Positions 14,646 through 28,352 of a stretch of DNA of 64,000 bases are shown here, piece by piece. Where the stretch lies: positions 3,461,311 to 3,525,310 of the forward strand of contig CM067349.1 of NCBI GenBank assembly GCA_034190875.2, in the 5' to 3' direction. This DNA is from Urechis unicinctus (Eukaryota > Annelida > Polychaeta > Xenopneusta > Urechidae). The number at the start of each line of letters is the position of its first letter. Positions within the stretch are counted from its first letter, which is position 1. The position numbers and the translations under genes are program-made. The notes under the pieces are model-generated. The model was not told the DNA's origin. It ran no database searches and saw nothing but the letters and a program-made list of their open reading frames with translations.

Positions 14646-16111
14646 AAGTAAATCAATTGATAATTTGAATCTCATCCTTAGCAGCATGCTATAATTCTAA
14701 AGAGCAGAAGTGAGTTTCAGCAAAGTATTTATCCTATGAAAAATGCTAGGGCGTTCCGCATGATAACAAGGTAAACTGAGGAACATTTGCAATATATAGT
14801 CATTCTCCCTGCATCCGAAATCTGAGCAGTTGGCTAGTAAACGAACAATTGTTTGCTTCGGCAACCGCGCGGCTGGCAACAGGGGCCGTATCCATAAAGA
14901 AACTTATGTCCGCAAGCTGAGCCCACCGTCTTAACCGTATTGTGAGTCCTCTAGCGTGCTCAACTCTGAGTCAGTTGTAGCTGATTTAAGTTCGCTAGCA
15001 CAAGGTTAAAAATGGCGGTCCAAACTGAAATTTTCGAGGAAAATGCTTTCAAAGATATGAATATGAACATGCATGTTCTTAAAATGAACCAAAACATAAT
15101 CAGCCGTTTGTTGTTTATGACATACCAATCTTTATTGGATTATTCAAATTATTTACGCCGCAAACTGATTTCGTAAAAATGAAGCGGGGAATTCTTTGCA
15201 AACGCTTCAGAGAGGGTGTTGTTAGTCTACCAAAGAGCGAGTTGGCTTGCAGAGGATTTGAATTAGGAATGGTTTGTGGGATGATCATAGAGTGTGAGAG
15301 TTTCTATATCAACAACGCAATTATTCTTGATTTGTCATGTTATAGTGATTTTTCTTTAACTTAAGAAACATCACGAATGGTATTATTGAATATGAGGAAA
15401 GCAGGCACCAAGCCTACAAGTCTATGAATCCACTTCATGATAACATGGCAGATATTGAGAGTGCCACTATAACGACAAGGTTTTTTTGCGATAAACACTC
15501 CGTTTTATGCATCAAAGACAAAGTCACGAAAAAGACTAATGACTCGCAGTAACCCTGTAACGCGCAACGGACTGACAAACAACAAAACTCAACAAGGAGT
15601 GTTTATATTTATCGTGGAATAATAATGTTTTTAGTGTAAGCACGGTCGATGGAATTATTTCCCAATCGCGTGGATTAGCCTTGATGATGTTGCCGATTAT
15701 AAGACCAAGTAGGTGTGTAAATCATTTGCATAAGAAACAATGATTCATCGGGTCTTTGCCGTTGTGGTCACGTTCATGGATAACAATGCTGTAGATCAGA
15801 ATATTTAGAATATGTCCTATTGAAACTCCAGGCCAAGGGCTGCACTGTATATTATATTTGATATCACATAATATTGTACAGCCTGATTGATTATAGGTGA
15901 GTGATATATTCATACACAACCGGTTTTAAGGCTATCCTTTTGTTTACTTGTTTTGATACACGTTATCGACGGTAGGTCTTTATTATATATAAAAATCAGA
16001 CTAGACTACTTTCATTCGTTAATCTAAATCCATCATTCTTCGCTATTTTGTTCCATTTTCGGTCTAATGAACACATAATAACATTTTGTTCTCTTTTCCT
16101 TTAGGACACAA
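14646..16111. other. Gene-free DNA
   Basis: No gene or RNA was recognised. Confidence 0.45.
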
Positions 16112-16712
16112 ACTAAGAAACACGACAAGTAAATACATTTGCATTGCGTACGAATCAGTAAGTCGAATTGGTTACAGATAAGCGATTCAAGCTATTCAGC
16201 TAGCTGAGTATTTGCGGTTAGGCTATCCCTTCACATCGATTCATCATGTCGGCAGTGTTCTCGAACATAAATGCCTACGCCCATGCCACCAGTTGAGTAG
16301 GAACTCAAATGTTGCTATTATATTTTCTGATCGCATAACTGTTTGCCATTCCGATGAAACAACTTATTTGTGTGAATCTGTGTTGTTAAATATGTGCACA
16401 GTCAATCGGTGCCCATGTTGTTCAATGCATGGCATTCATCGTAATCATATGTCCTTTGTGACCAACCATTCGGTCAAGGAGCATTGCGCATTCGTTGTCC
16501 CCTAATTACGAGGGAGAACAGCCATATAGCAAATCGACATCTTAGAGAGCATATGTGTAGAGCAGAACACTTATATCCTATTGAATAACTTTGGCGGAGT
16601 AATAACTGTTTTGCATGGACTGTTTTCTGTACTTTTCCATATACGTTTTATATTCACAGTTTTGCTGTTATGGATTTAGTTCTTAGTATCTGTACTCAAA
16701 ATTGACTGATTC

Positions 16713-16713
<1 letters not shown>
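16112..16713 (+). repeat. Partial third copy of the 23.8-kb/47.4-kb duplicated sequence
   Basis: This stretch matches 47,361-47,965 closely (CTAAGAAACACGA, GCGGTT-GCTATCCCTTCACATC, CATGTCGGCAGTG, CGAACATAAATGCC, GTGCACAGTCAATC, CCATTCGGTCAAGGAGCATT) and 24,150-24,590 more loosely. The homology ends exactly where the (TA)n tract begins, at CTGACTGATTCTAT. The open frame at 16,212-16,505 is partly shared with the 47-kb copy, but I see no known protein in it. Confidence 0.8.
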
Positions 16714-16798
<85 letters not shown>

Positions 16799-16845
16799 AA
16801 TATAATATATATATATAGATATATATATATATATATATATAACCA

Positions 16846-16912
<67 letters not shown>

Positions 16913-16937
16913 CTTATATATATACATATATATATAC
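16714..16937. repeat. (TA)n microsatellite with interruptions
   Basis: About 220 bp of TA with CATA, AATA, GATA and AACCAAAAA interruptions. Open frames across it are artefacts. Confidence 0.97.
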
Positions 16938-19000
16938 AACTTAATACTGGTTTTGAGTCAAAACTTAAACTTAAGCTCATTGGTGAATACCGCTGAATCA
17001 CGTTTTTAGACAAAACTTAGACTTAAGTCAGTTGGTGAATACGGCCCTTAGTATGATTGATTCTTTAGCTACTCTTCAGCTGGGCCGACTAGTCAGTCCT
17101 GGTTGCCAGCAGTTGAAGACATTGTGACAAGTAGAACACATATCCCTCATATTTGTGCAATAGCAATACCGGTATATCCTTCGATCACGCAGCGACAGTG
17201 TACGATTCGTACCGACTCTTTTGTTAAGCTACCAACAGTCCCCAACTGCTAATGCGCAGGTTCCCAATTATTTGCCCAAATCAGCAGACGGTTCTTCTTG
17301 TAACTGCTTAGGATGTTTAGGTAACATGTTCAATTCGATCCCTTCTTTCCTTACCATTATAAAGGAGAAGCCAATTCCCGCAAGAGCAGCGTAGGCTGTA
17401 CCTTTTATTTCATTTGACTCCTATACTTCTATGGTTTAACGTGCAGTACACACCAGTTCCTATCCACTAAATGCTAGTAAGAGCTCATTCTAAACTATGT
17501 TGCCTTACCTTGGCCATCAAATGATCACACAAGCAATCGCAGATTGTTCACACATGCGCTGTAACTGCCCAGCTGCGTGTATGATTTACATTGCATGCTG
17601 AAAATGTGCTACCAGCTCAGTTACGTTAGGATATATCGGACTTGGACCTATCTTACCGCTTGATACTTCACTCAGCGGATGCAGCATCAGGAAAACACAT
17701 TCCTTCTTGAACTCAGGGGCTGTTACAGTCGCAATAAATAACGCAGCTTTAATGCAACCATTTACAAACAGGCCTCCCCATCAATCATTGTTATAGTAAA
17801 TCAACTTAACGAAAATGTTAGGACCGCGTGGCTGAGGTTTGTTTTAAGATTCTTTAATGAATAAAATGAACCAATCTGATTATGATATATTATTTGAGTA
17901 ACTATTGTCGATCTATTTATATTGATTATACATTTGCGCCACACTTGATGTGATTTTGTAATACTGCAATCTATAGTATGTCAATGTAATGTTCAAATCT
18001 TAAGGAAGAATGCCAAAATGTGTAGTACCGTCCAAAAATTATTCCCTCGGTGCGCCATCCACCAAGAATTTGCGTTGCATGTCAAACCCTATTTGCCTCA
18101 TCTATTTCCCAATATGTAGGTCACGATCCCGTGAGACTGTTTGCTCTCGTATCATAGAGGATGACACACAACAGATTGGAACTTTCCAGAGGTATTACAC
18201 AGACAGCTTGCCCACGCACACGCACCCAGATCCCGTGTTAATAACATTTCTTATTCTTGAGAATATTAGGGGATACCTTCATCCGTATATCCACAAACGA
18301 TCCAAATCTTCCTTTTTCGAACAGGGCATCGTACCAGGATCATAACTTCATTCGATTGGATGAAATGATTGACTAATAATTTTCAGTGCCGAAAATATGT
18401 CGAACGATCACAACTTTTGAAACAGCGAACAGGCTTCGAAATGTATACGTCACCAAAATGCAGTACAGCGGCGGAAATGTCATAAAGAGCGTGCAGGTAG
18501 GTCAGGCAAACGTTAGCTCATTCAAAGGTAAATTATTACAATTTATGTCGCAAGCGTACTAGGCTCCATCTAGTATATGCAAATCAAGCGTCGATCGTAT
18601 GTCATGATATAACGCGTCATGCTAGAAACGGCTGATAAGTAGTAGTCACTACGTCTAGCTTCAGCTATGGAAGTCCACTTTCTGTTACATATGTGCTCAT
18701 CTGCTTACTTTGTCATACATCAGAATAGACACTATATATAACACTCATATAGTTCCCCATTCTTACTGAACCAATGCCAAGGCAACCGAGAAGCCAGTTC
18801 ATATCACTCTTCAAATGTCTTCTCTGCACTAGATGAAAGAAAATGTAACCCAAGAGCACTAATTCTCTCCCAAATTAGCTGTATTGAGCCAATCGTTGCA
18901 TCGAACCGGCGACCAAATGAATAATTAATCGCTAGCAGCGTCACGTCCACAGAATCTCATCTGGGTAAATTAAGTTCCATGTAATTGAACCTTATATAAA
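16938..19000. other. Gene-free DNA
   Basis: No gene was recognised. A segment around 18,190-18,260 (CTTGCC, ACGCACCC, CGTGTTAAT, ACATT) resembles 26,985-27,040 and may be a further minor dispersed repeat. Confidence 0.4.
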
Positions 19001-19004
19001 TTAG

Positions 19005-19200
19005 GTTTGCCCCCAGGGGACCCTACTACAGGGTTCTTGCCGTACTGAGCTAGGCCGGCTATGTCTGGTTGTATTTGTGCTCCAGTTTCTCTCTTATTGA
19101 TTTGCTGATAACGAGAGATTAGAACAACATATTTCCATTGGGAGGAATCAGTTTAAGAACATATTGTATATCGACCCCAAGTTCCTGTGCACAAATTCGC
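19005..19200 (+). repeat. Dispersed repeat R3, copy B
   Basis: This is the partner of 14,440-14,645, with the same order of short matching blocks. Confidence is limited by the moderate identity. Confidence 0.4.
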
Positions 19201-21939
19201 GACATCATACCTAAGACTAGATATTGTCAACAAACGGCTGGCGCTTGGCTATGATATAGCTTAGCCTTACTACGATGGAATCGGGGTTTTTTGTGGGATG
19301 AATATGAACTTGGAAGAATACGAGGACCAAGTAGCCACATGATTAAGGAACAAACTGAAAACTCCAAACGGGATTGAGCAAAATCATCGACCACCAACTT
19401 TCTATCTCTGTCCGTGACCATGAAGAAATTGATTGAGGCCCATTCGCGGCATATAATCGTTCTCTTTGTATCCAGTCTCAGCAGTCGGCAGGTAGATGAC
19501 ATTGGGCAGTCGAGCAGCTAGCATCAGCACCATTTCCGTATTTTGGGGAATTTAGCCGAACACCTCATGTACTTTGCCTAAGTAGCACAGCGTTACACAG
19601 TGTATTCACGTTATAGGAAATTTTTTTATATCACGGACAGCACCTGTTATACTCCGCTTGCAGCTTACCAAGCGAAACAGTGACTATGTCATTTTCCTGG
19701 CCTAACTCGCTGTTCGTGGTTTTATCAGCCGCATCCCTAGGAGGGTTGTAAATTGTATGAACGATATAAGATATCAGCTGCGGAATAAACTATCGCTCTT
19801 ACTATGTCGTACTCCCACAAAGCAACATTTTTGCTTTACAAAATGCATGTATTAATATGGTGGCATGTAAGGAATATATGGAGAAGTTGGAAGATCGGAG
19901 GTTTGGAGGGAATGTTATTAGATATGAGGGTTCCAAATACATTTCAAATGATTGAATAAATGATGGTGCGGTTTTAATGCGTATATACATTACATGCAAA
20001 TACGCAGGAAGCTTAATTATGGGACTGCTGCATATACATTTTATACCATTATGCTTCTGCCCAGCGATTACTTTGTGATATTTTCTAGGGATATCATCCT
20101 GCCAGAAAGCATCCAATCAGATGTGCTGTAAGCACCAAGCAATAACCCACAGAGCGCATGTCCCAGAACATATGCCATGGAGTGAAACCTGGACGGTGTA
20201 TGTGGCGGCGCTTAGCTTCAAAGTAGTGCGAAGAATTAGATATGGAATTATTTTGCCTCCTGCAGCAGACAACCCATCCTTTACACAAAACATTGCATGG
20301 TACTACTCGGAAGCTAACAAAGAGTAACACAGGTAGTTTGTGTAAAGTACGCCGCAGCAACCAGCTGAAGAAGTGAAAAGGATAAATGATCTGGTGCTAT
20401 TAATGAGTGGCCTTCTATCTAAATTATTACAAATGCTAATATTGAATACATTCGCGAAAACGATGAATTTGGTTTTCTCCCTCATAAAATTTATGTAAAC
20501 AAGCAATTACTACGATAACAAATACACCTGGATATGTCGATAACTATGGAGGCTTTTATCATTCAATTGGATATTGGGTGAAGATTTTCAGATACAGATT
20601 TTGAAGCGAAATGCATGTGTGAGCAGATTGAATAAATTGTGGTGCCACAACATATACTTCAATGTTTGTTCCCCTGATCACTGCCTTATGAACTTGATTT
20701 AGCACATGTTAAATTGGCCAATAATCATACATGAAATTACAATGTTGAATACTTAATTTTTTGGCGTTGGGCACAATTCTGCACACCAATAACAATGGGA
20801 CAGAAGAAATAAAATGATTATTTCGATTGAATTTCTTTTCACAATGTTGCCCCTATCAACCACCAAAGTGTGTAAGAAAAGAGCAGCTCGTATAAATATA
20901 ATAAAGATCCATATCTCCTTTAGCAAAAGGTTACATGATGGAGTATAGACAGATGTGGAAACTATCTATCTTTATATCGTTTCTCGATATCGATTGATAT
21001 ATGAAGGTGGTCAAGTTTTTACTGGGGCTTGCAGTGGTATAGTATAACATGCAATTAGTTTGACGCACATGTAAATCGAACGTCGTACCGTGTTATCATT
21101 GCTCGAATTTCACGCAGAAAAGGTATATATTGATTTTAGCACCTTACTCTTTCGTCTGATGCTAAGGCAATGTGTGTGGCTAGCCGCGAGCCCATATATA
21201 ATTGTAGGTTTATTGACAGCAGTACTTACATTCGAAATAACACAACAACATGCATAGCTAGCTAACACATTTTTTCGACAGAAACTGTGAATGGAATTCA
21301 ACCGACTTTAGAACTGTGCCATAGCTTGCAGATATCATGGTTTTCATTTGCACTTTCTTAAATCATATCCTTTAATAACCATCGGCTTCACGCAGTGTAA
21401 TACTCCATTTCAATCTATTGCATTAGTTTTGTCAGAAGGTAAATAAGTACGCATATCCTCGCATTACAAACTGCATACATTATCTAAGTCCTTTGGTCAT
21501 AATGTCTAGGGATTCATGAATAACTCAGTAACCCGTACTAGATTAAATATGAAACGAAAATTCACTGGCTAGACAATGAGGCATCCATAAATGTCCATTA
21601 CTGTTAATAGGCACAGCTTCTCTTGATTCCCTTTGTATCACTATGACTAATATCTTAATTGCCTTAAAGCTAAGACTGACCATAGCCTTTTTTAAGAAAT
21701 GTGCATATTGATTTATAGGCGTTAGTATGCAAAACTAACAAAGGCACTGTTATGTTACACATCTTCGTTTAAAGGGCACTTTATCGCGTTCATTTGTCCT
21801 ATGACCAAGTTGTGTCTGCTCAACAACTTTCAGAATGAGTACATTGGTATTGCTCGGTGCTTGAGTTCTAATATCATTCCTGGGTATTGGCCAAAGGTCT
21901 GCCTGGCATAGGATTGTAATTCGATTTCTCTCTGTAAGT
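19201..21939. other. Gene-free DNA
   Basis: Several open frames of 60-100 codons occur on both strands near 19.2-20.5 kb. They overlap each other and show no recognisable motif. I see no RNA gene. Confidence 0.45.
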
Positions 21940-24900
21940 GAAGAAGTGTCATGGGCTACATATTACTGATTCGTATCACTCGGCAGTCAACACTCTATGC
22001 CTGTAGTTACTCGAGCAAAACTCAATCCATTAAGTTAATGGCTGCGACTAACCGCGCCAGCATTTAGTTATGTATACAATACCATGTTAGCATTACACCC
22101 TGAAATAATGACTATCCAGCGCCAATGTGCGAGTGACAAAGTTATGCAAAAGCATGCTAACTTATGCAAGAAGCCGGTTGTTACCAGACTATTCCCGCGA
22201 CACTGATGATAGTACAGAGCAAGTGAGTTATTATCGGGGTTCGTTCTCTGTCAGCTTACTCCTAAAGCATATCCATCATCTCCCTGGAAAACACAGTAAT
22301 GGGGTATGGAAAGCGTGCCTATTTCCATTTAAACCTAAGAGCAGGACCCAGAAGAGGGATGTTGAGCAGCCGTTGATCATCACATGATTATTATATAGTC
22401 AGCATATTACATATCCGTGTGCTTGTAGTTGAGTTTGTGCGCTTGGATGCATGAATACGTGAGATGTAAACAATCGTTGATATCGTGCTCCCGGCATCAT
22501 TAACTTCATGAAACATATTTTCTACAACCGAGGCAAATGCTAGCATTCTAAAGTCTGAGTGAAGTAGTATTTAATGACATTGAGTAAGCAAAAGGATGAA
22601 TCAGAGGTTTATGTGTAAGACGAGGGGTTGGTGCCCTATTTTGTCTCACTGCTCATGAATGAGAGCAATGACAAATCAGCAATTGCATTAAGATCAGAAG
22701 GTATATGCCTCTCTGGACAACCATGAAGGCATAAATACGTGCTCTGTGACTCCTAGAAAGACATAATAAGTTGCTCTGTGACACATAGGCAGGCATGATA
22801 AATTGTTAGGTGACTTCTGGGTAGGCATAATACGATACTCTGTTGCTGCTAAGAAAAAATAATGAGCTGCGAAAAATAGACTGACTCACCAATGTCAACG
22901 GCTATAATATAACGGTCACATAGCAGTTTTGGATGCGCTTTACGCCCTAGGTAACGCTCTATCAACGCCAAGAGTTGAATGTATGTACACCCAAATATAT
23001 ATGAGTTATTATTTTATGCAATACCTGCATTGATCTGGGTATATTCGGAAATGTGTTGGTTATTGCATATATGCATCGAAGCGGTTTAACAGGCTATCAC
23101 GGGATTTTCTATCATCAATTATTGCTATTAAATACTTAAATACGGTTATAGCACAATCGTATCACTTTATGTAGCATAGAAGATTCTAAAGATAGCATAT
23201 CCTAGAATGTCTTTCATTTACACCGCGCAATGTTATTTTCATTAATTTGTGCCTATGATAAATGGATTAAGTTACATTGCCGTAATCCAAACTAACTTTA
23301 GTAGGATATAAGCCCACGTTAGCATAAGCACGATACCGATGTACGGCATGGCTGCTCTCTCTTTTTCTCTCTATCTCTCTCTCTCTCTCTCTCTCTCGTG
23401 CTCTCTCTCTTACTCTCTCTCTCACTCTCTCTTGTGAACTTGCAATTAGCGACATGAACAGTGATTGACTGTGCATATAGTGTTTATAGCCCAAGATATT
23501 AAAAAACTATACTATTCCAATGGTAAGGTTTTTTAATTAATGAGATGGACAAATATAAAAGCAAAAACGTCGCCCACATTCCATCTTTGGACTAATAATT
23601 TTTTAGATAAATATCCATTTAGCATGACACTAGTTTAACTTAGAAGACAGTATTTTCGTGCCCGCTCAGCTAAAGGCTTGTAGAACGGTTCACCAGCGAG
23701 AAAGAAGCGAACATGTATTGTAAGTAAGCACACACAATGTGGAGCATATAACAGTCAGACGGCATCACAGCTGTGTGAGACCGTCTAGTCTGTTTTTCCA
23801 CAGACAACTCGATGCATACCATATGACTGTCGAAGATAATTTGTAAAGTGGATATGGGCGTGAATGCACAATACTAACTCATTACTACAACGACATAGTC
23901 TCATGCTTCTATAGAATGCAATGTGATATGAATGACCAAATGGTCGTAAAGTCGCAATTCCCATTGCGTAGGGACGACAATGCCAATATATTAAATATGG
24001 ATCATTTTAGTCGCACGAGTACGTTCGAGGGAACGAGGCATTGCATAGCCATTTTGATTATGCGCAAACACTTATTCGCAGCATCATTTTGTGTTTTATA
24101 CAGAAGCTTCTCGCTATTCGATTTATCATTTTTGCATTGATCTCAAACCAAAATGCTGAGTGGCCCCAAAATCTAAGTGGAAACACAACTGCTTTCAAAT
24201 TTTCCAATCGCATTGGTGTAAACCAGTCCAATGCAACATCTTTATTTGTATGAATATGTGTTGTCTTATGTGCACAGTCAATCGGTGTTCCTGTTGCTGA
24301 ATGCATGGTATTCGTTATAATTATGTGGCCTTTGTGTCAATCCATTCGGTCGAGAAACATTGAGCATTTGTTTTCTCTGATGACGAGAGAGAACATCCGT
24401 ATAGCAAATCGACATCTTAGAGAACATATGTGTAAAGCATGACACTTATATCATATTGATATCTGAATAAGGCTTTCTAATAAGTATTCTGTACTGATTA
24501 TTTAACAGGATTGTCTGCTCTATTGTTATCACTTATAATTTAATATGCACTTTACTTTTCACATTTTTGGTGTTCTAAACACAGACTGATTATGATGGTT
24601 GAAGAACTTATCTACGGTAGCGTGTATTGTCTGTGATATCTGCTTTGCTACAGGAAGTAATACGATTTTACACTTCAGCGCTTGCTTACTTTTAGTTATG
24701 CTAGTGAATATTTACAGAACATCAATTGATTCCCTGTTCCCTGTATAACCAATATAATGCATAACTACTCCGCTGATTTGCATCAAACAAGCCAGGGCAT
24801 AGTTCGAGCAGAAAGCCTCGTTTAGAGCAACTAAACCACACATGGGGCACAGCCCATTTATCTGATAGAAAGCAATAGTAAAAAAGTCTTTATGAAAACC

Positions 24901-26060
24901 TGTAATTGCTTTGCATTGAGTTTGTTAATGCACTTGCCAAATGTTGATGCCAAATTGTGCGTCTAATCCACCCTGCAGGACCAAACATCGGGCGAGTTAT
25001 TGACGACCTTATTGCAAAATAAAGATTCTGAGTGAAGGATTCACCCACTCATACATGCTCTAATATCATTCTAAAGCAATCCCCGTTTATTTATGATCAT
25101 GCTGATACATATGCGATGTCAATAACGTTGTTTGACTTTCTCATAGATTGATGTTTTCAAATGTTAGCACTCGGTATTTGCAATCATGCCTGACACCAGA
25201 AATGCATGTGTTTTACACCCAAGCAGCGTCGTACAAATAACTGTAAAAACAAAAATTATATTGGTAAATGAGAATGAAAAAACTAAATTATTTAAAACTG
25301 TTTAAGCATTTACATTGAAGGCGCAGTTACTTTCGTCCATATGTAATAAGTGAGAACTGGTTTTCTTTGGCTAAGACTATATGCCTATCTGTATGATTCA
25401 GTAACTGGATACTGATAAATAGTGACTACATCACAAAGCTGAAATGTATTCAATGCAGATATTGGTGCCGTTTTACAAGCGTATCAAATATAACCGAAAC
25501 GATACAATGTTAATGATATTTGTAACAATCCATTGAAAAAGCACAACGATGGTGGACGAAATAGGTCTCATCTTGATTAACGCAAAGTCTGATATTAATA
25601 ATTCGACCAAGTCTGTTGAGGGTTACAGATCCGTCTGGTTCAACAAATACAATGTTTTGATTTGAGCTTCCAGAAAAATTACGGATATATTCAGGTTTTC
25701 GTCTGTATTAAGTTATAGTGCCAATAGTGTAGATAAGTTATCGTCCAATACGTGCGAGAATACTGATTGGATATAATTAACGTTCATATGGAAACGCTAT
25801 GCAAACACGTTACAGTGCCAGGACAAATTACAGGTGAGCATGCTAATTGAAAAAATATAGGACATCTCTGTGAAGTTTTCCAGACAAGTTTTTCAGTTGC
25901 CAGTAGGGACGTCTACTGCTGTGTGCTGTGCAAGACTTCAAGGCAAAGCGTACATGTCCATTAGATGCGTTGCAGGAAAGCGTATAGTTAACATCAGCTA
26001 ACCAATCAGCCGTCAACAAGACAGTACCATGGTCATGTTAGCTGATACATCAATGGCAAG
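21940..26060 (+). repeat. Segmental duplication, left copy
   Basis: Blocks here recur in the same order and orientation at 44,490-51,260. Examples are GGGCTACATATTACTGATTCG with 44,516; TTATTATCGGGGTTCGTTCTCTG with 44,822; GAGCATATAACAGTCAGACGG with 46,617; GACTATATGCCTATCTGT with 49,665; and ACTGCTGTGTGCTGTGCA with 51,131. Identity is patchy, so the duplication is old or the blocks belong to a long decayed mobile element. No intact gene is shared. The left copy is shorter because the right copy has gained (TA)n tracts and other insertions. Confidence 0.7.
23355..23432. repeat. (CT)n microsatellite
   Basis: An imperfect CT tract of about 78 bp. The Arg-Glu-rich minus-strand open frame over it is an artefact of the repeat. 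Confidence 0.95.
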
Positions 26061-26204
26061 GCATCCTAGTGAGGTTTGCGCCGCCAACAGAGAGGCTGCC
26101 TCTACGCTGTGAGTACTACATTTGCCTGTCTGCTAATTTCCCCCACAATGCAATGGACGAACACAGCGACAGGATTCATGTAAATTCATTATAATGGCCC
26201 AATT

Positions 26205-26335
26205 CGAAAGCCTGTCCCAGTGGCGTGGTGGTTTATTGCCTCGCATTTCGACCCACATGCTGTGGGTTCGACTCCCAGGTGTGACAACCTGACTGGATAC
26301 TCGTGACTCGGATGATCACGTAAAAATGGCGGTCT
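26205..26335 (+). repeat. tRNA-derived SINE head
   Basis: The segment has an internal RNA polymerase III promoter layout. An A-box-like CCCAGTGGCGTGG lies around 26,215-26,227 and a perfect B-box GGTTCGACTCC at 26,265-26,275. A tRNA-like body lies between them, with arms CCCAC..GTGGG. It continues into GTGACAACCTGACTGGATAC and TAAAAATGGCGGTC, a body type I associate with invertebrate SINEs. It lacks a clean acceptor stem and anticodon loop, so it is not a functional tRNA. It is followed directly by repeat R2. Confidence 0.65.
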
Positions 26336-26640
26336 TATCTCTGAAAGGGGATGTCAAAGATCATGTTATGACAATCAATGGTTTGCCGATACGAAGTATA
26401 TGTATTCAAGACGTGTTGATATCAAAGGTAGGTAGTATAATTGATGCAGCACCAACTAAAGCATTATCTCCATTGCGTATTGTCGCATCTGCGTTTGATA
26501 GTCTAATTCTACGGTCTTGCTGCAACACTAAACCTTCTCGTGAATAAATTATCATCAGGGAACAAAGAAAATTGCAATTTGAGTGTTGCTTCATAGTTAT
26601 TACAACCCGCTGCAGCTATGCTGCAAACTCGCAAATAATG
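26336..26640 (+). repeat. Dispersed repeat R2, copy B, joined to the SINE head
   Basis: This is the partner of 7,680-7,975. The tRNA-like sequence lies immediately upstream, with only TATCTCTGAAAGGGGATGTC between. R2 may therefore be the body or tail of this SINE family, with the 7.7-kb copy being 5'-truncated. An open frame across it (26,326-26,547) is not maintained in the other copy. Confidence 0.7.
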
Positions 26641-28352
26641 TGTCTGTTAGTCGATTATGTCAAAGCGTCGAGTTTATCGCTGAGCAATGAATTGATGACA
26701 TATATTTGCAGATCAGTGCATCTCTTCTTGCTTGAGCATGTATCGACGATTCGCCAATCCACGTAATAACATCATGCATTGTCAACTGACATAAATAATA
26801 ATTCACACGAGCTGTTAATACGAGCGTAGATAACAACAACAATTCGAGGACAAACTCCGCCTTTGGTCTGAACGTTATGGATATGAGGATATTCTAGTGT
26901 CACAAATATTTTTTCATTTTCCACTCCATTTGACAACAGTGTTATATAGAGAAGAACGCACAACGAATTATAGTTGCTACACCGGCATCTTGCCTACACA
27001 AACGCACCCGAATCACGTGTTAATCACATTGCTTTCGCGCTTGCCTTTAGTTCCAACATCATGCACATATAGACAATTACTTTTTGTCCTCGCAGTTGAG
27101 CCAAGGGTCTGCTAGATCATGATAAGTTTCCCTAAACGGCACGGTAGAAAAGTAGCCTGACCATAGAGGTAATCACGCATCAGTTAATATATTATTGTCA
27201 ATGGGAACACTTGTAGCCGACGATGATGCTGTGATATGCATAGTTCAAGAATTGGTGAAATAGCATATATGTTTCTGTGTGCGACCAATCTCTGGTACAG
27301 GCATTCATTATAACTCAATGTCTACATTGAGCAAATAATGCATTACTAAGGTAAGAGGGCTCGCTCGCGCCAATACCTGACAAGGTAATTGAATTTCTAG
27401 CCAGCGTCCCTCGTGTATCTGTCATTCAGCGCAATTATATATACGGTAAAGTGCTTGGTTTTTTTTTTTTATCTACGATAGGCAATCTACGATAGTGACT
27501 GGTAAGAACTATGCAAGCTTGTTTCAAATGCCACTTTTTCACTCGTTCTATCAGTGATGCAAGGAGTAGAGTACGATACAAAATATTGTAGATTTCGAAA
27601 GGCACATATCACAACTCTCTTTAAGTGGGTGATGACTAATATTAAGCATTAACATTAAGCAAGGAGCATTGGCAACTGGGTTGTTTTGATAACTAAACAC
27701 TCACCTATGCACCTGATGTATCCCATATTTGATCAACGTTATTCACCGACCTGGGTTGTATAATTTCGGTTGTATGAATGGCGCCAATTATCTGTCATAT
27801 AGGCTGTTATGCCTCTAGCATACGATGCAAAACCAACGCTTAGTCGGCAAATGAAAGCGCACAAAGGACCAGAATACTTCAAAGTAATAAATAGGCAAAA
27901 CATATACAGAATCCATGGTAAATGTACCCATATATGTCACAATAGAATAATTCTATTAGGCTTGATATGGTAACAGGGATTAGGGATAGATCATGAAGTC
28001 TAATATAGTGTCTACTGCATACAAACGCATCCGTATCGAAGATCTTATTTTAAAAATCAAGCTGATGAATTAAACTATTAACTAAGTAATAAGCCTATAT
28101 CCTTAGCAAGCGTAGGACGCCTTAAAAAAATTACTATCCTTCTCATTTAGTCTTGTATTGCAATGATTATTTTAAAACAGGAAGATCGCACACATATACA
28201 GGGCGAGTCATGTCCCAACATTGTCAGGATGATCAGGGATATGTACCATATATATATCAAATCTGAAAGGGCGATTGTCTAATGAGCAGCTTCGACCTTA
28301 TCAACAAATGGAATGAATCACATGGTATTAACCATCGTTCAACCAGTAGCTA
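26641..28352. other. Gene-free DNA
   Basis: No gene was recognised. A poly-T run of 10 bases lies near 27,461. The stretch 26,950-27,060 weakly resembles 18,150-18,270. Confidence 0.45.

Noticed and set aside
23267..23494. Arg-Glu-rich open frame on the minus strand
   Set aside because: It is the translation of the (CT)n microsatellite at 23,355-23,432.
26209..26286. Functional tRNA gene
   Set aside because: A- and B-box-like sequences are present, but there is no clean acceptor stem or normal anticodon loop. It is a SINE head.
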